64,000 nt of DNA. It comes from UBA937 sp031549725 (lineage in GTDB: Bacteria; Spirochaetota; Spirochaetia; Treponematales; Breznakiellaceae). The DNA is taken from NCBI GenBank assembly GCA_031549725.1, contig JAVBPH010000032.1, positions 1-64,000 on the forward strand, written 5' to 3'. How positions within the stretch are numbered: position 1 is the stretch's first letter; every line of letters starts with the position of its first letter. Made by a program: the position numbers and the translations under genes. Positions 35,252-44,682 of this stretch are shown piece by piece. The notes beneath the pieces were generated by a model. It searched no databases. It was not told where the DNA came from and saw only the letters and a program-made list of their open reading frames with translations.

Positions 35252-36753
35252 AGGAAAATAAAATATACCCTGATTACGGGATTGAAAGAAATAATGAAAC
35301 CTGTAATTCCTGCAGAATCTGTGAGAATCAATGTTCCAATGGTGTTCATCACTATCACCGGGTTTCAAAAAAAATGATCAGTGATGATTCAAAATGTGTG
35401 AACTGCCAGCGCTGTGTAGTATTTTGCCCGGTCAGGGCACTCAAAATTGTTAAGAGTACCAATACCTACAAGGAAAATGCCAACTGGAGCGGAAAAATAA
35501 TAAATGAGATTATCAAGCAGGCGGACAGCGGAGGAATTCTTTTGTCCAGCATGGGAAATCCCGAGGACTATCCTGTCTATTTTGATAAGATCCTTATCAA
35601 TGCATCCCAGGTTACCAACCCGTCAATTGATCCTCTTCGGGAACCCATGGAAACCAGGGTATTTCTTGGGGCAAAACCTGCGGAGATTAAACGGGACAAG
35701 AACGGAAAACTGGTCAATAACCTTGCGCCGCATCTGAAATTATCCATGCCGATGATGTTTTCCGCTATGAGCTACGGATCGATCAGTTATAATACCCATG
35801 AAAGTCTTGCCCGGGCTGCGGAAGAATTGGGTATATTTTATAATACCGGCGAAGGAGGTCTGCATACGGATTTTTACCGGTACGGTAAAAATACTATTGT
35901 TCAGGTGGCATCCGGGCGTTTTGGGGTGCATCCGGGGTACCTGAGCAGTGGTGCAGCTATTGAAATAAAAATGGGGCAGGGGGCCAAGCCCGGAATAGGA
36001 GGCCATCTGCCGGGAGCAAAAACAGTGGGAGATATATCTAGAACGAGGATGATCCCTGAAGGCAGTGATGCCATTTCCCCTGCGCCTCATCATGATATTT
36101 ATTCTATAGAAGATTTAAGACAGCTTGTTTATTCACTCAAGGAAGTTACGGATTATAAGAAGCCGGTCATAGTGAAAATTGCTGCGGTCCACAATATTTC
36201 CGCCATTGCCAGCGGTATTGCCAGGAGCGGTGCCGACATAATTGCCATAGACGGATTCAGGGGAGGAACCGGAGCTGCACCAACCCGTATCAGGGATCAT
36301 GTCGGTATACCAATTGAACTTGCGCTGGCCAGTGTGGATAAGCGTCTCTGTGAAGAGGGAATCCGGGAGAATGTATCTATTGTGGTTGGAGGCAGTATCC
36401 GTTCAAGTGCTGATATCGTAAAGGCTATTGCACTGGGCGCTGATGCGGTATATATCGGAACCGCCGCACTGGTTGCTCTGGGATGCCATCTCTGCCGGAG
36501 CTGTCAGACCGGAATGTGCAATTGGGGGATTGCAACCCAGGTACCAGGACTTGTGGAAAGGCTTGATCCGGAAACCGGATATAAAAGACTGGTCAATCTT
36601 ATGAAAGCCTGGCAGCACGAAATTAAGGAAATGATGGGAGGTATGGGCATCAATTCCATAGAAAGCTTAAAGGGCAATACATTAATGCTCCGGGGAATAG
36701 GCCTCACTGAAAAGGAACTTGAAGTACTTGGAATAAAACACGCGGGGGAATAA
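35248..36753 (+). CDS. gltB2: Archaeal-type glutamate synthase, FMN/iron-sulfur subunit
   Basis: A 501-residue synthase subunit. Two ferredoxin-type clusters lie at the N-terminus (CNSCRICENQC and CVNCQRCVVFCP, residues about 17-65). The FMN-binding (beta/alpha)8 barrel follows, with SAMSYGSISYNTHESLARAA, GEGGLHTDF, GQGAKPGIGGHLPG and DGFRGGTGAAP. The Cys motif CHLCRSCQTGMC near residue 415 matches the 3Fe-4S site of glutamate synthase. It converts 2-oxoglutarate and ammonia to glutamate, here probably with ferredoxin since no NADPH-oxidising small subunit is encoded nearby. It is coupled to gltB1 and gltB3. Confidence 0.93.
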   Translation: MKENKIYPDYGIERNNETCNSCRICENQCSNGVHHYHRVSKKMISDDSKCVNCQRCVVFCPVRALKIVKSTNTYKENANWSGKIINEIIKQADSGGILLSSMGNPEDYPVYFDKILINASQVTNPSIDPLREPMETRVFLGAKPAEIKRDKNGKLVNNLAPHLKLSMPMMFSAMSYGSISYNTHESLARAAEELGIFYNTGEGGLHTDFYRYGKNTIVQVASGRFGVHPGYLSSGAAIEIKMGQGAKPGIGGHLPGAKTVGDISRTRMIPEGSDAISPAPHHDIYSIEDLRQLVYSLKEVTDYKKPVIVKIAAVHNISAIASGIARSGADIIAIDGFRGGTGAAPTRIRDHVGIPIELALASVDKRLCEEGIRENVSIVVGGSIRSSADIVKAIALGADAVYIGTAALVALGCHLCRSCQTGMCNWGIATQVPGLVERLDPETGYKRLVNLMKAWQHEIKEMMGGMGINSIESLKGNTLMLRGIGLTEKELEVLGIKHAGE

Positions 36754-36756
36754 TTC

Positions 36757-37521
36757 ATGAATGCAGTTGTAATGGATAGAAATGAAACAAGCAAAGATCC
36801 TGTAAGAATTACTGGAAGGGATATGGACTTCAAAGAATTGAATTACCAGCTGAAAAAAAGGAAAAGGAAAGTTGTTATCGATCACTGCAACGGTCAGCGA
36901 TTTATAGGGAGCGGTCTTAAAAAAGACAGAACCATCGTTATTAATGGAACTCCGGGAAATGCCCTGGGAGCATATCTGGATGGAGCCGATATTACTGTTC
37001 ATGGTAATGCCCAGGATGCCGTGGGGGATACCATGAACTGCGGGAAAATTGTGATTCACGGCAATGCCGGGGATGCTCTGGGATATGCCATGCGGGGAGG
37101 CTGTATTTATGTTAAAGGAGATGCAGGATACCGGACAGGTATTCATATGAAAGAATATCAGAATAAAAAACCTGTCATTGTGGTGGGCGGCAGAACCGGG
37201 AGTTTCCTTGGTGAATACCTCGCCGGGGGACTGATCATTGTACTTGGTCTCGGTTCAGGTGACTTGCCGGTGGGACATTTTACCGGGACAGGAATGCACG
37301 GCGGCAGGATATTGATAAGAACAAATAAAGAATTTAAGGGTTTACCTTCCCAGATTGTTACTGAACCCGCAGGCAAAGAAGATTTAGATGAAATCGGTCA
37401 GTATGTATATGAGTTCGCCAGCTTGTTTAATATAAACGGGAAGGAATTATTAAAGGACAGATTTTATGTTTTAAGGCCCAGTGTAAAAAATCACTATAAA
37501 CAGCTTTATACAATAAATTGA
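36757..37521 (+). CDS. gltB3: Archaeal-type glutamate synthase, GXGXG-repeat subunit
   Basis: A 254-residue protein corresponding to the C-terminal right-handed beta-helix domain of large glutamate synthases. It shows the repeating G-x-x-x-x-G pattern (NGTPGNALGAYLDGADITVH, then GNAQDAVGDT, GNAGDALGYAMRGG and GDAGYRTGIHM). The domain holds the amidotransferase and synthase domains in place. It starts three bases after the gltB2 stop. Together gltB1-B2-B3 form the split enzyme known from archaea, Thermotogae and some spirochaetes and clostridia. Confidence 0.92.
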   Translation: MNAVVMDRNETSKDPVRITGRDMDFKELNYQLKKRKRKVVIDHCNGQRFIGSGLKKDRTIVINGTPGNALGAYLDGADITVHGNAQDAVGDTMNCGKIVIHGNAGDALGYAMRGGCIYVKGDAGYRTGIHMKEYQNKKPVIVVGGRTGSFLGEYLAGGLIIVLGLGSGDLPVGHFTGTGMHGGRILIRTNKEFKGLPSQIVTEPAGKEDLDEIGQYVYEFASLFNINGKELLKDRFYVLRPSVKNHYKQLYTIN

Positions 37522-37659
37522 TTTCCTTATTTTTGCAGGGAAGGATTGAAAATGTTTTTTACGATGTTTTAAAATCTTTATATAACAGGATGAAAAATTC
37601 AGCGGATGGATTTTTTGTTTTGTTAAAGGATGAACACAGTATCCGGAGGTAAGGTGAAA

Positions 37660-38988
37660 ATGGAAAATACAGTTAAAGAGGTATTGGAATTCGTAAAAGA
37701 AAATGATGTAAAATTTATCAGGCTTGGCTTTTGCGATCCCCTGGGGTTCCAGAAAAATATTTCAATAATGCCCGATGATTTGGAGTCCGCCTTCAGCAGC
37801 GGGGTTTCCTTTGATGCTTCCGCTATTAAGGGATTCCGGAATGCGGAAAAATCCGATTTGTTCCTGTTCCCGGATCCTGCAACTTTGACTGTTCTTCCCT
37901 GGCGTCCTGGTCCCGGCAGGGTTATCCGTTTTTACTGTGATATCAGAACCCCTGAAGGAGTACCCTATTCTAATGACAGCAGAAGCGTGCTAAAACGTGC
38001 GGTTGACCGCTGTATTCAGATGGGGTATACCTGCAAAATCGGATCGGAATGTGAGTTTTATCTTTTTAAAACAGATGAAAACGGAGAGCCCACGGAACAA
38101 ACCCTGGATAAAGGGGGATACCTCGATATTTCTCCCCTTGATAAAGGCGAGAACATCCGCCGGGAGATCTGTCTTTGTTTGGAGGAAATGGGTATAAAGC
38201 CGGAGACCTCCCATCATGAACAGGGACCAGGGCAGAATGAAATTTCATTCAAGTTTAGTGATGCCGTATCCTCTGCGGATAATCTCATTACACTGAAGTC
38301 GGTGGTAAAAGCTATTGCTTCCCGGAACGGATTGTTTGCATCGTTTATGCCAAAACCACTATTAAATGCCAGCGGCAGCGGACTGCATGTTAACATATCC
38401 CTTGTGCGGAACGGCCTGAATATTTTCAGTAATAAAAATCAAACAGATTTTAAGATTGCCGAAAGTTTTATTGCGGGTGTTCTGCAGGGTGTCCCTGAAA
38501 TGACCCTGTTTCTGAATCCCATAGTCAATTCCTATGAACGGTTCGGAAAATTTGAAGCACCTAAATTTGTATCATGGTCGCATCAGAACCGGTCGCAGCT
38601 TGTCAGGATCCCCGCAGCATCGGATGAAAAAGTCCGGATGGAACTGCGTTCTCCTGACCCGTCAACAAATCCCTATCTTGCCTTTGCCCTTATCATATCT
38701 GCGGGACTCAATGGAATAGAACAGTCCCTTGCATTGCCTTCTTCTGTGGACGTTAATCTGTTCACCGCAGGACAGGATATCACCAAAGATCTCAGAGAAT
38801 TGCCTGAAAGCCTGGATAAGGCAATTACCATGGCAGAAAAAAGTGATTTTGTTAAAAAAGTGATTGGAGATGATTTTTTCAATAAGTATATTGAACTTAA
38901 GAAAACTGAAGCACAGGAATATGCGGAGGCAAAAAGAAAAGGTGACAAGGATTGTTTCTGCCGGGAAAAATATTTTAGCGTAATTTGA
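37660..38988 (+). CDS. glnA: Glutamine synthetase, type I-like
   Basis: A 442-residue GlnA family enzyme. The beta-grasp opening FIRLGFCDPLGFQKN, DASAIKGF, SECEFYLF (metal-binding Glu), HHEQGPGQNEISFKF, SGSGLHVNISL and the substrate/ATP motifs SWSHQNRSQLVRIPA and MELRSPDPSTNPYLAFAL are present. The canonical NRS and the RFPDPS-like loop are slightly altered. No adenylylation-type tyrosine loop is evident. I use the ATG at 37660, ten bases after GGAGG. It probably shares the gltB1 transcript; the 138-base gap upstream has no clear terminator. Why two synthetases are kept is not clear from sequence. Confidence 0.9.
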   Translation: MENTVKEVLEFVKENDVKFIRLGFCDPLGFQKNISIMPDDLESAFSSGVSFDASAIKGFRNAEKSDLFLFPDPATLTVLPWRPGPGRVIRFYCDIRTPEGVPYSNDSRSVLKRAVDRCIQMGYTCKIGSECEFYLFKTDENGEPTEQTLDKGGYLDISPLDKGENIRREICLCLEEMGIKPETSHHEQGPGQNEISFKFSDAVSSADNLITLKSVVKAIASRNGLFASFMPKPLLNASGSGLHVNISLVRNGLNIFSNKNQTDFKIAESFIAGVLQGVPEMTLFLNPIVNSYERFGKFEAPKFVSWSHQNRSQLVRIPAASDEKVRMELRSPDPSTNPYLAFALIISAGLNGIEQSLALPSSVDVNLFTAGQDITKDLRELPESLDKAITMAEKSDFVKKVIGDDFFNKYIELKKTEAQEYAEAKRKGDKDCFCREKYFSVI

Positions 38989-39036
38989 TCAGTTTAATCA
39001 TACTTCAGTAAGAATTATTGAAGGGGAGGTGGTGGC

Positions 39037-39606
39037 GTGGAAAGCGTCTTGATAATATCAAGCTCAAAAAAAATTACGGATTTTTTTTCTGAAATGCTGA
39101 ACGCTCTCCATTGCGGAACCATCGTTATCCAGCAATCAGGTTCTGATGCAAGAAGAATGCTTATGGACCGCGACTTTGATCTGGTAATTATAAATTCTCC
39201 GCTTCCCGATGAGACCGGGGAGAATCTGTCTCTCCATATATCAATGAAAGGCACCGAACAGGTGATGCTGGTAGCGGATGCGGAACACTATGAAGAGATA
39301 TCATCGGCAACAGAAAACTTTGGTGTTATCACCATCCCCAGACCTATAGACAGGAATTTTTTCTGGACAGCACTGAAACTCATAGAATCCGCACAAAGCA
39401 AACTAAAACGTATAAAAGAAGAGAATACAAAACTTGTCCGGAAAATTGATGATATCCGTATTGTTGACCGGGCAAAGTGCACTTTGATTTCTTATCTCGG
39501 GATGACCGAACTGGAAGCTCATAAATATATTGAAAAGCGGGCTATGGATATGAGAATTTCAAGAAGGGTGGTAGCGGAAGAAATATTGAAAACCTATGAA
39601 AAGTAG
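39037..39606 (+). CDS. ANTAR-domain RNA-binding antiterminator with pseudo-receiver
   Basis: A 189-residue protein. The N-terminal receiver-like domain (1-115) has Asn53 in VIINSPLP where the phosphorylated Asp should be, so it is unlikely to be a standard phospho-receiver. A coiled-coil linker (about 118-142, KRIKEENTKLVRKIDDI) leads to an ANTAR domain (about 143-189, AKCTLISYLGMTELEAHKYI...). ANTAR proteins bind paired RNA hairpins and prevent termination. The two leader attenuators in this island (33810-33890 and 34027-34137) are its obvious targets. The start is GTG with GGGGAGG seven bases upstream. Similar pseudo-receiver ANTAR proteins occur beside glutamine/glutamate synthase genes in clostridia. 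Confidence 0.88.
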   Translation: MESVLIISSSKKITDFFSEMLNALHCGTIVIQQSGSDARRMLMDRDFDLVIINSPLPDETGENLSLHISMKGTEQVMLVADAEHYEEISSATENFGVITIPRPIDRNFFWTALKLIESAQSKLKRIKEENTKLVRKIDDIRIVDRAKCTLISYLGMTELEAHKYIEKRAMDMRISRRVVAEEILKTYEK

Positions 39607-39642
39607 TACATCAAGCAGAAATAGTTCGGGAGGGAAATTTTC

Positions 39643-40734
39643 TTGGCTGATACAGCATATTTAATTTTGGAGAACGGCGCTGTTTTTGAGGGTGAGAGTT
39701 TCGGCGCTTCCGGTGACATTACCGGGGAGATTGTATTTACCACAGGCATGACCGGATATCTGGAAACACTTACCGATCAAAGCTATCATGGCCAAATTAT
39801 TCTGCAGACATTTCCGCTTATCGGCAATTATGGAATAATCCCTGATGATTTTGAAAGTTCCGGAATTGGTGCCAGGGGATATATAGTTAAACATCCCTGT
39901 GGTCATCCTTCCAATTTCCGCAGTACAGGAACCTTGGACAATTTTCTGAAACAAATGAATATCATAGGATTATGCAAAATTGATACCAGGGCACTTGCAA
40001 AAATTATCCGTGAAAACGGAGTAATGAACGGAAAAATAAGCAGAGGAAAACCCACTACAGAAATTCTTCAGGAAATTCGTTCATATAAAATTTCCAATGC
40101 GGTCAATGCGGTTTCCATTGCTGAGAAAAAAATGTTTAAAGCAGATACACCGAAATACACCGTAGCTTTGATTGATTTTGGATACAAGGATAATATCCGG
40201 CGTGAACTGAATGCCAGAGGTTGTGATGTATGGCTTCTCCCCGGCAGCTCCAGTGTGCAGGATGTACTTGATACTGTTCCTGACGGTATTATGCTTTCCA
40301 ACGGTCCGGGGGATCCGGCAGAAAATATCGGAATAATAGGAAATCTCAGGGAAATTCTTAAAACCGGTATCCCAATTTTCGGGATATGCCTGGGGCATCA
40401 GCTGCTTGCCCTGGCCCATGGATTTAAAACTCATAAAATGAAGTACGGTCACCGGGGGCTGAACCAGCCGGTAAAAGATCTTTTAAGTGATAGGGTATAC
40501 ATCACAAGCCAGAATCATGGATATGCGGTTATGCCGGACAGCATTGATACGGATGTTGCATCTGAATGGTTTGTAAATGTGAATGACAAAACCTGCGAAG
40601 GAATAATGTACAAAAAATCTTCCGCGTCTTCTGTACAATTTCATCCGGAAGCCTGCGGCGGACCGGAGGACACAACCTTCCTGTTTGACCGCTTTATCCG
40701 GAAGATGGAGGATCATGCATATGCCCATCGATAA
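39643..40734 (+). CDS. carA: Carbamoyl-phosphate synthase small subunit
   Basis: A 363-residue class I amidotransferase subunit that hydrolyses glutamine and feeds ammonia to CarB for pyrimidine and arginine synthesis. The N-terminal CPSase domain has TTGMTGYLETLTDQSYHGQI. The GATase domain has the nucleophile in FGICLGHQLLALAHG, with the partner His and Glu in SVQFHPEACGGPED. The start is TTG with GGGAGGG eight bases upstream. Its 3' end overlaps carB by 14 bases. It lies in the same operon as the glutamine-producing enzymes. Confidence 0.93.
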   Translation: MADTAYLILENGAVFEGESFGASGDITGEIVFTTGMTGYLETLTDQSYHGQIILQTFPLIGNYGIIPDDFESSGIGARGYIVKHPCGHPSNFRSTGTLDNFLKQMNIIGLCKIDTRALAKIIRENGVMNGKISRGKPTTEILQEIRSYKISNAVNAVSIAEKKMFKADTPKYTVALIDFGYKDNIRRELNARGCDVWLLPGSSSVQDVLDTVPDGIMLSNGPGDPAENIGIIGNLREILKTGIPIFGICLGHQLLALAHGFKTHKMKYGHRGLNQPVKDLLSDRVYITSQNHGYAVMPDSIDTDVASEWFVNVNDKTCEGIMYKKSSASSVQFHPEACGGPEDTTFLFDRFIRKMEDHAYAHR

Positions 40735-43700
40735 AAGTATTAAGAAAGTCCTTGTCATTGGGTCGGGGCCAATAGTAATAGGTCAAGCCGCGGAATTCGA
40801 TTACGCCGGGACCCAGGCGTGCAGGGTCCTTAAAGAAGAAGGTATCAAGGTTGTGCTTATCAATTCAAATCCTGCTACGATAATGACCGACGAATCCATG
40901 GCTGATGCTGTTTATATTGAACCGCTTACGCTTACAACGGTTAAACGGATTATTGAAAAAGAAGAACCCGACAGTATCCTTTCAGGACTAGGCGGCCAGA
41001 CGGGACTTACATTATGTATGCAGCTTGCCAGGGAAGGTTTTCTGGAAAAGATGCATGTCCGGCTTTTGGGAAGTTCTCCTGAAACAATTGATAAGGCCGA
41101 AGACAGGCAGCTATTTAAGGATACAATGGAAAAAATCGGCCAGCCGGTGATTCCTTCTGTAATTTCTGCGGATATTTCAGGAGCCCTTGATTTCGCAAAT
41201 CAGGAAGGGTATCCGGTTATCGTCAGGCCAGCCTTCACCATGGGAGGCAGCGGCGGCGGCATCGCTGAACATGAAGAAGATCTGATAGAAATTGCATCCA
41301 ACGGAATATCCCTTTCCCCTATCCGGCAAATCCTGGTTGAGAAATCAATTACAGGGTGGAAGGAAATTGAATTTGAGGTAATGCGGGACAAACAGGATAA
41401 TGCGATTACTGTCTGCTCAATGGAAAACTTCGATCCTGTGGGAATACACACCGGTGACAGTATTGTTGTTGCCCCGGTACTGACTTTGGCTGATAAAGAA
41501 TACCAGATGCTCCGCAGTGCTGCATTGAACATAATCCGAGAACTTGAGGTTGAAGGAGGCTGTAACTGCCAGTTTGCTCTTCATCCGCAGAGTTTTGATT
41601 ACACGGTGATTGAAGTCAATCCCCGGGTATCCCGGTCATCCGCATTGGCTTCAAAGGCAACAGGTTATCCTATTGCCAAGGTGGCAACTAAGATTGCCCT
41701 GGGTTATTCTCTGGATGAAATAATAAATGCTGTCACCGGTACGACCTATGCTGCATTTGAACCGTCCCTGGATTACGTGGCGGTCAAGCTTCCTAAATGG
41801 CCCTTCGATAAATTTGTCTATGCCGGAAGGGAACTGGGAACCCAGATGAAAGCCACCGGGGAAGTGATGGCCATGGCCGATACCTTTGAGGATGCACTTC
41901 TTAAGGCTGTCCGGGGTGCGGAGATTGGCTTAGATAATCTCATCCTGCCTTCATTGAAAGAGAAAACCAATGATGAAATTATCCGGCTATTGGAGAAAGC
42001 CACCGATGAACGGCTTTTCGTCATCCATGAAGCATTAAACCGCAAAATCAGTGTGGAAGAAATACACGCAATTACTTATATTGATCCCTGGTTTCTTCAG
42101 TCTTTATCAAATATTGCAGACAAGAATAAGTCCGGGAACCGGTTGATTTATAAAATGGTGGATACCTGCAGCGGTGAATTTGAAGCAAGGACACCGTATT
42201 TTTATTCTGTAAATAATGGTTTTGAAAATGAGGTGCTGCCCTTTGTTCAAAAAAAGATTAAAAAAAGAATTGTTGTGCTCGGCAGCGGTCCCATCAGGAT
42301 CGGTCAGGGAATTGAATTTGATTATGCCTGCGTCCATTGTGTTGATGCTTTGAAAAAACTTGGATATGAAGCCATTGTTATTAATAATAACCCTGAAACG
42401 GTTTCCACTGATTTCGATACTGCCGACAGGCTTTATTTTGAACCCCTGTATATTGATGATGTTATGTCTGTCATTGAAACGGAAAAACCCGAAGGGGTCA
42501 TAGCTGCATTCGGCGGAGGTACCGCAATCCGGCTGGCAAAAAAACTTGAACAGCGGGGCATTGCCATTATTGGAACCTCCGCTGAAGGTATTGATATCTG
42601 TGAGGATCGGAGCCGCTTCGATGAACTTATGGAAAAATTCAGTATTGACCGTCCGGCAGGTTTTTGTGTCATGACGGAAGAAGAAGCTCTTGATGCTGCC
42701 TCTAGGCTCGGCTATCCCGTACTTATGAGGCCTTCCTATGTACTGGGAGGCCAGAACATGATCATCGCCTTTTCTCGGGATGATATCAGCGAATATATGA
42801 GGATAATATTGCGGACTAAGCAGGACAACCCCGTTCTCATCGACAAGTATCTCAGTGGAAGAGAAATTGAAGTGGATGCTATATGCGACGGTGAGGATAT
42901 TCTTGTCCCCGGTATTATGGAACACATTGAACGGGCAGGGATCCATTCAGGTGACAGCATCGCTGTATATCCTCCTAAACATATTGATGATGAACAGGCA
43001 GAGAAAATCCTTGAAGTAACAAAAAAACTCTGCCTGGGTATTGGTGCCAAAGGTCTCGTTAATATTCAATATGTTCTGCATAATGAAAAACTTTTTGTTA
43101 TTGAAGTTAATCCCCGGGCTTCCAGGACAGTTCCGTATATAAGCAAGGTTACAAAAATCCCTGCATGTGAACTTGCTGTGAGGGTAAGCCTGGGAGAAAC
43201 CATCAGATCCATGGGGTACCAGCCGGGTATTGCAGAAATTCCTCCGTATATCGCCGTTAAAGTTCCTGTCTTTTCCTTTGAAAAATTGACCGGTTTGGAT
43301 ACTCACCTAGGGCCTGAGATGAAATCCACCGGAGAGGTTCTTGGCATCGGGAAAAATCTTGGGGAGGCTTTATACAAGGGACTTATTGCTGCGGGATACA
43401 AAATGAAGAAACATGGGGGTGTGCTGATAACAGTCCGGGATAACGATAAAGAAGAAATTACGGCCCTTGCGGAAAAATTTTCTGAATGTGGTTTTGATTT
43501 GTATGCAACCAACGGTACCGGAAAATTTCTGCAGAACAAGGGTTTTAAAGTTTCCCTTGTGGAGAAGATCCATGAAAACAACCACAAAAATACCCTTACC
43601 CTTCTGGAAAGCGGCAAAATAAGCTATATTATTTCTACATCGGCAAAAGGTCGAACCCCCGTATCCGATGATGTAAAAATCCGCAGGAAAGCATGCACTT

Positions 43701-44659
43701 TGGGTATTCCCTGTCTTACATCTGTGGATACGGCAGGCGCCTTAGCGGACAGTCTTTTATCAGGATACAGTGAAATAAACACCGAGTTGATAGACATTAA
43801 TCATATGAGACGGAAAAGGATGAAGCTGCATTTTATAAAAATGCAGGGCTGCGGCAATGATTATATTTACATTAATTGTTTTGATTTGAATATTAACTCC
43901 CCTGAATCGCTGTCGGTCATTTTATCCGACAGACATTTTGGTATAGGGGGTGATGGTGTAGTACTGATGATGGATTCCAGCGTTGCCGATGCAAAGATGA
44001 AAATGTTCAACCTTGACGGCAGTGAGGGGAAAATGGCAGGAAACGCAATCCGCTGTGTCGGAAAATATCTTTACGATAACAATCTGGTCAGGAAAAAACA
44101 AATGAATATTGAAACATCCAGCGGAATAAAATCACTGCATATATCCACAAAGAACGGAATTGCTTCTTCCATAAAAGTTAATATGGGACCGGCGGAAACT
44201 GCTCCCGAAAGAATTCCTGTAAGACTGGACGGAAAAAATGTTATTTCACGGAAAGTTACCATTGGGGGAAATGATTATGAAATTACCTGTATCTCCATGG
44301 GAAATCCCCATGCAGTGGTATTCTGCGATGATGTGGATAATCTTAACTTAATGGAGATTGGTCCTCAGTTTGAATTTGATGCACTGTTCCCAGACAGGGT
44401 TAATACTGAATTTGTTGAAATGCTGGGAAACGGGGAGCTTAAGATGAGGGTATGGGAACGGGGAAACGGCGAAAACATTGCCTGCGGTACAGGTGCCTGT
44501 GCTTCAGCGGTTGCATCGGTTCTCAATAATTATTACCGCAAGGAGGAGGATATAAAAGTCCACTTGAAAGGCGGAGATCTTATCATTAATTACACCGACG
44601 ATGCTGTTTATATGACAGGCGAGTGCAGTACCGTATTTGAAGGGATTGTTGAAATATAG
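40721..44659 (+). CDS. carB: Carbamoyl-phosphate synthase large subunit fused to diaminopimelate epimerase
   Basis: A 1312-residue fusion. Residues 1 to about 1030 are CarB: two ATP-grasp halves opening with KKVLVIGSGPIVIGQAAEFD and KRIVVLGSGPIRIGQGIEFD, both with FNPRVSRSSALASK-type metal and carboxylate motifs, and a C-terminal MGS-like allosteric domain (ATNGTGKFLQNKGFKV). From residue 1034 (ATG 43820) a complete DapF begins (MKLHFIKMQGCGNDYIYIN). No stop separates them. In DapF the second catalytic Cys is present (ENIACGTGACAS), but the first motif reads DGSEGKMAGNAIRC, with Ala (codon 44036-44038) instead of the usual catalytic Cys. The start at 40721 has GGAGG nine bases upstream. ATG 43820 follows GGAAAAGG, so separate DapF translation is possible. 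Confidence 0.9.
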   Translation: MPIDKSIKKVLVIGSGPIVIGQAAEFDYAGTQACRVLKEEGIKVVLINSNPATIMTDESMADAVYIEPLTLTTVKRIIEKEEPDSILSGLGGQTGLTLCMQLAREGFLEKMHVRLLGSSPETIDKAEDRQLFKDTMEKIGQPVIPSVISADISGALDFANQEGYPVIVRPAFTMGGSGGGIAEHEEDLIEIASNGISLSPIRQILVEKSITGWKEIEFEVMRDKQDNAITVCSMENFDPVGIHTGDSIVVAPVLTLADKEYQMLRSAALNIIRELEVEGGCNCQFALHPQSFDYTVIEVNPRVSRSSALASKATGYPIAKVATKIALGYSLDEIINAVTGTTYAAFEPSLDYVAVKLPKWPFDKFVYAGRELGTQMKATGEVMAMADTFEDALLKAVRGAEIGLDNLILPSLKEKTNDEIIRLLEKATDERLFVIHEALNRKISVEEIHAITYIDPWFLQSLSNIADKNKSGNRLIYKMVDTCSGEFEARTPYFYSVNNGFENEVLPFVQKKIKKRIVVLGSGPIRIGQGIEFDYACVHCVDALKKLGYEAIVINNNPETVSTDFDTADRLYFEPLYIDDVMSVIETEKPEGVIAAFGGGTAIRLAKKLEQRGIAIIGTSAEGIDICEDRSRFDELMEKFSIDRPAGFCVMTEEEALDAASRLGYPVLMRPSYVLGGQNMIIAFSRDDISEYMRIILRTKQDNPVLIDKYLSGREIEVDAICDGEDILVPGIMEHIERAGIHSGDSIAVYPPKHIDDEQAEKILEVTKKLCLGIGAKGLVNIQYVLHNEKLFVIEVNPRASRTVPYISKVTKIPACELAVRVSLGETIRSMGYQPGIAEIPPYIAVKVPVFSFEKLTGLDTHLGPEMKSTGEVLGIGKNLGEALYKGLIAAGYKMKKHGGVLITVRDNDKEEITALAEKFSECGFDLYATNGTGKFLQNKGFKVSLVEKIHENNHKNTLTLLESGKISYIISTSAKGRTPVSDDVKIRRKACTLGIPCLTSVDTAGALADSLLSGYSEINTELIDINHMRRKRMKLHFIKMQGCGNDYIYINCFDLNINSPESLSVILSDRHFGIGGDGVVLMMDSSVADAKMKMFNLDGSEGKMAGNAIRCVGKYLYDNNLVRKKQMNIETSSGIKSLHISTKNGIASSIKVNMGPAETAPERIPVRLDGKNVISRKVTIGGNDYEITCISMGNPHAVVFCDDVDNLNLMEIGPQFEFDALFPDRVNTEFVEMLGNGELKMRVWERGNGENIACGTGACASAVASVLNNYYRKEEDIKVHLKGGDLIINYTDDAVYMTGECSTVFEGIVEI

Positions 44660-44682
44660 CAGCACCGGATATAGGAAAAATA

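Noticed and set aside
37590..37618. Stem AAAAATTC / GGATTTTT before glnA as a third ANTAR target
   Set aside because: The loop has seven bases, the stem is A-T and G-T rich and no terminator follows.
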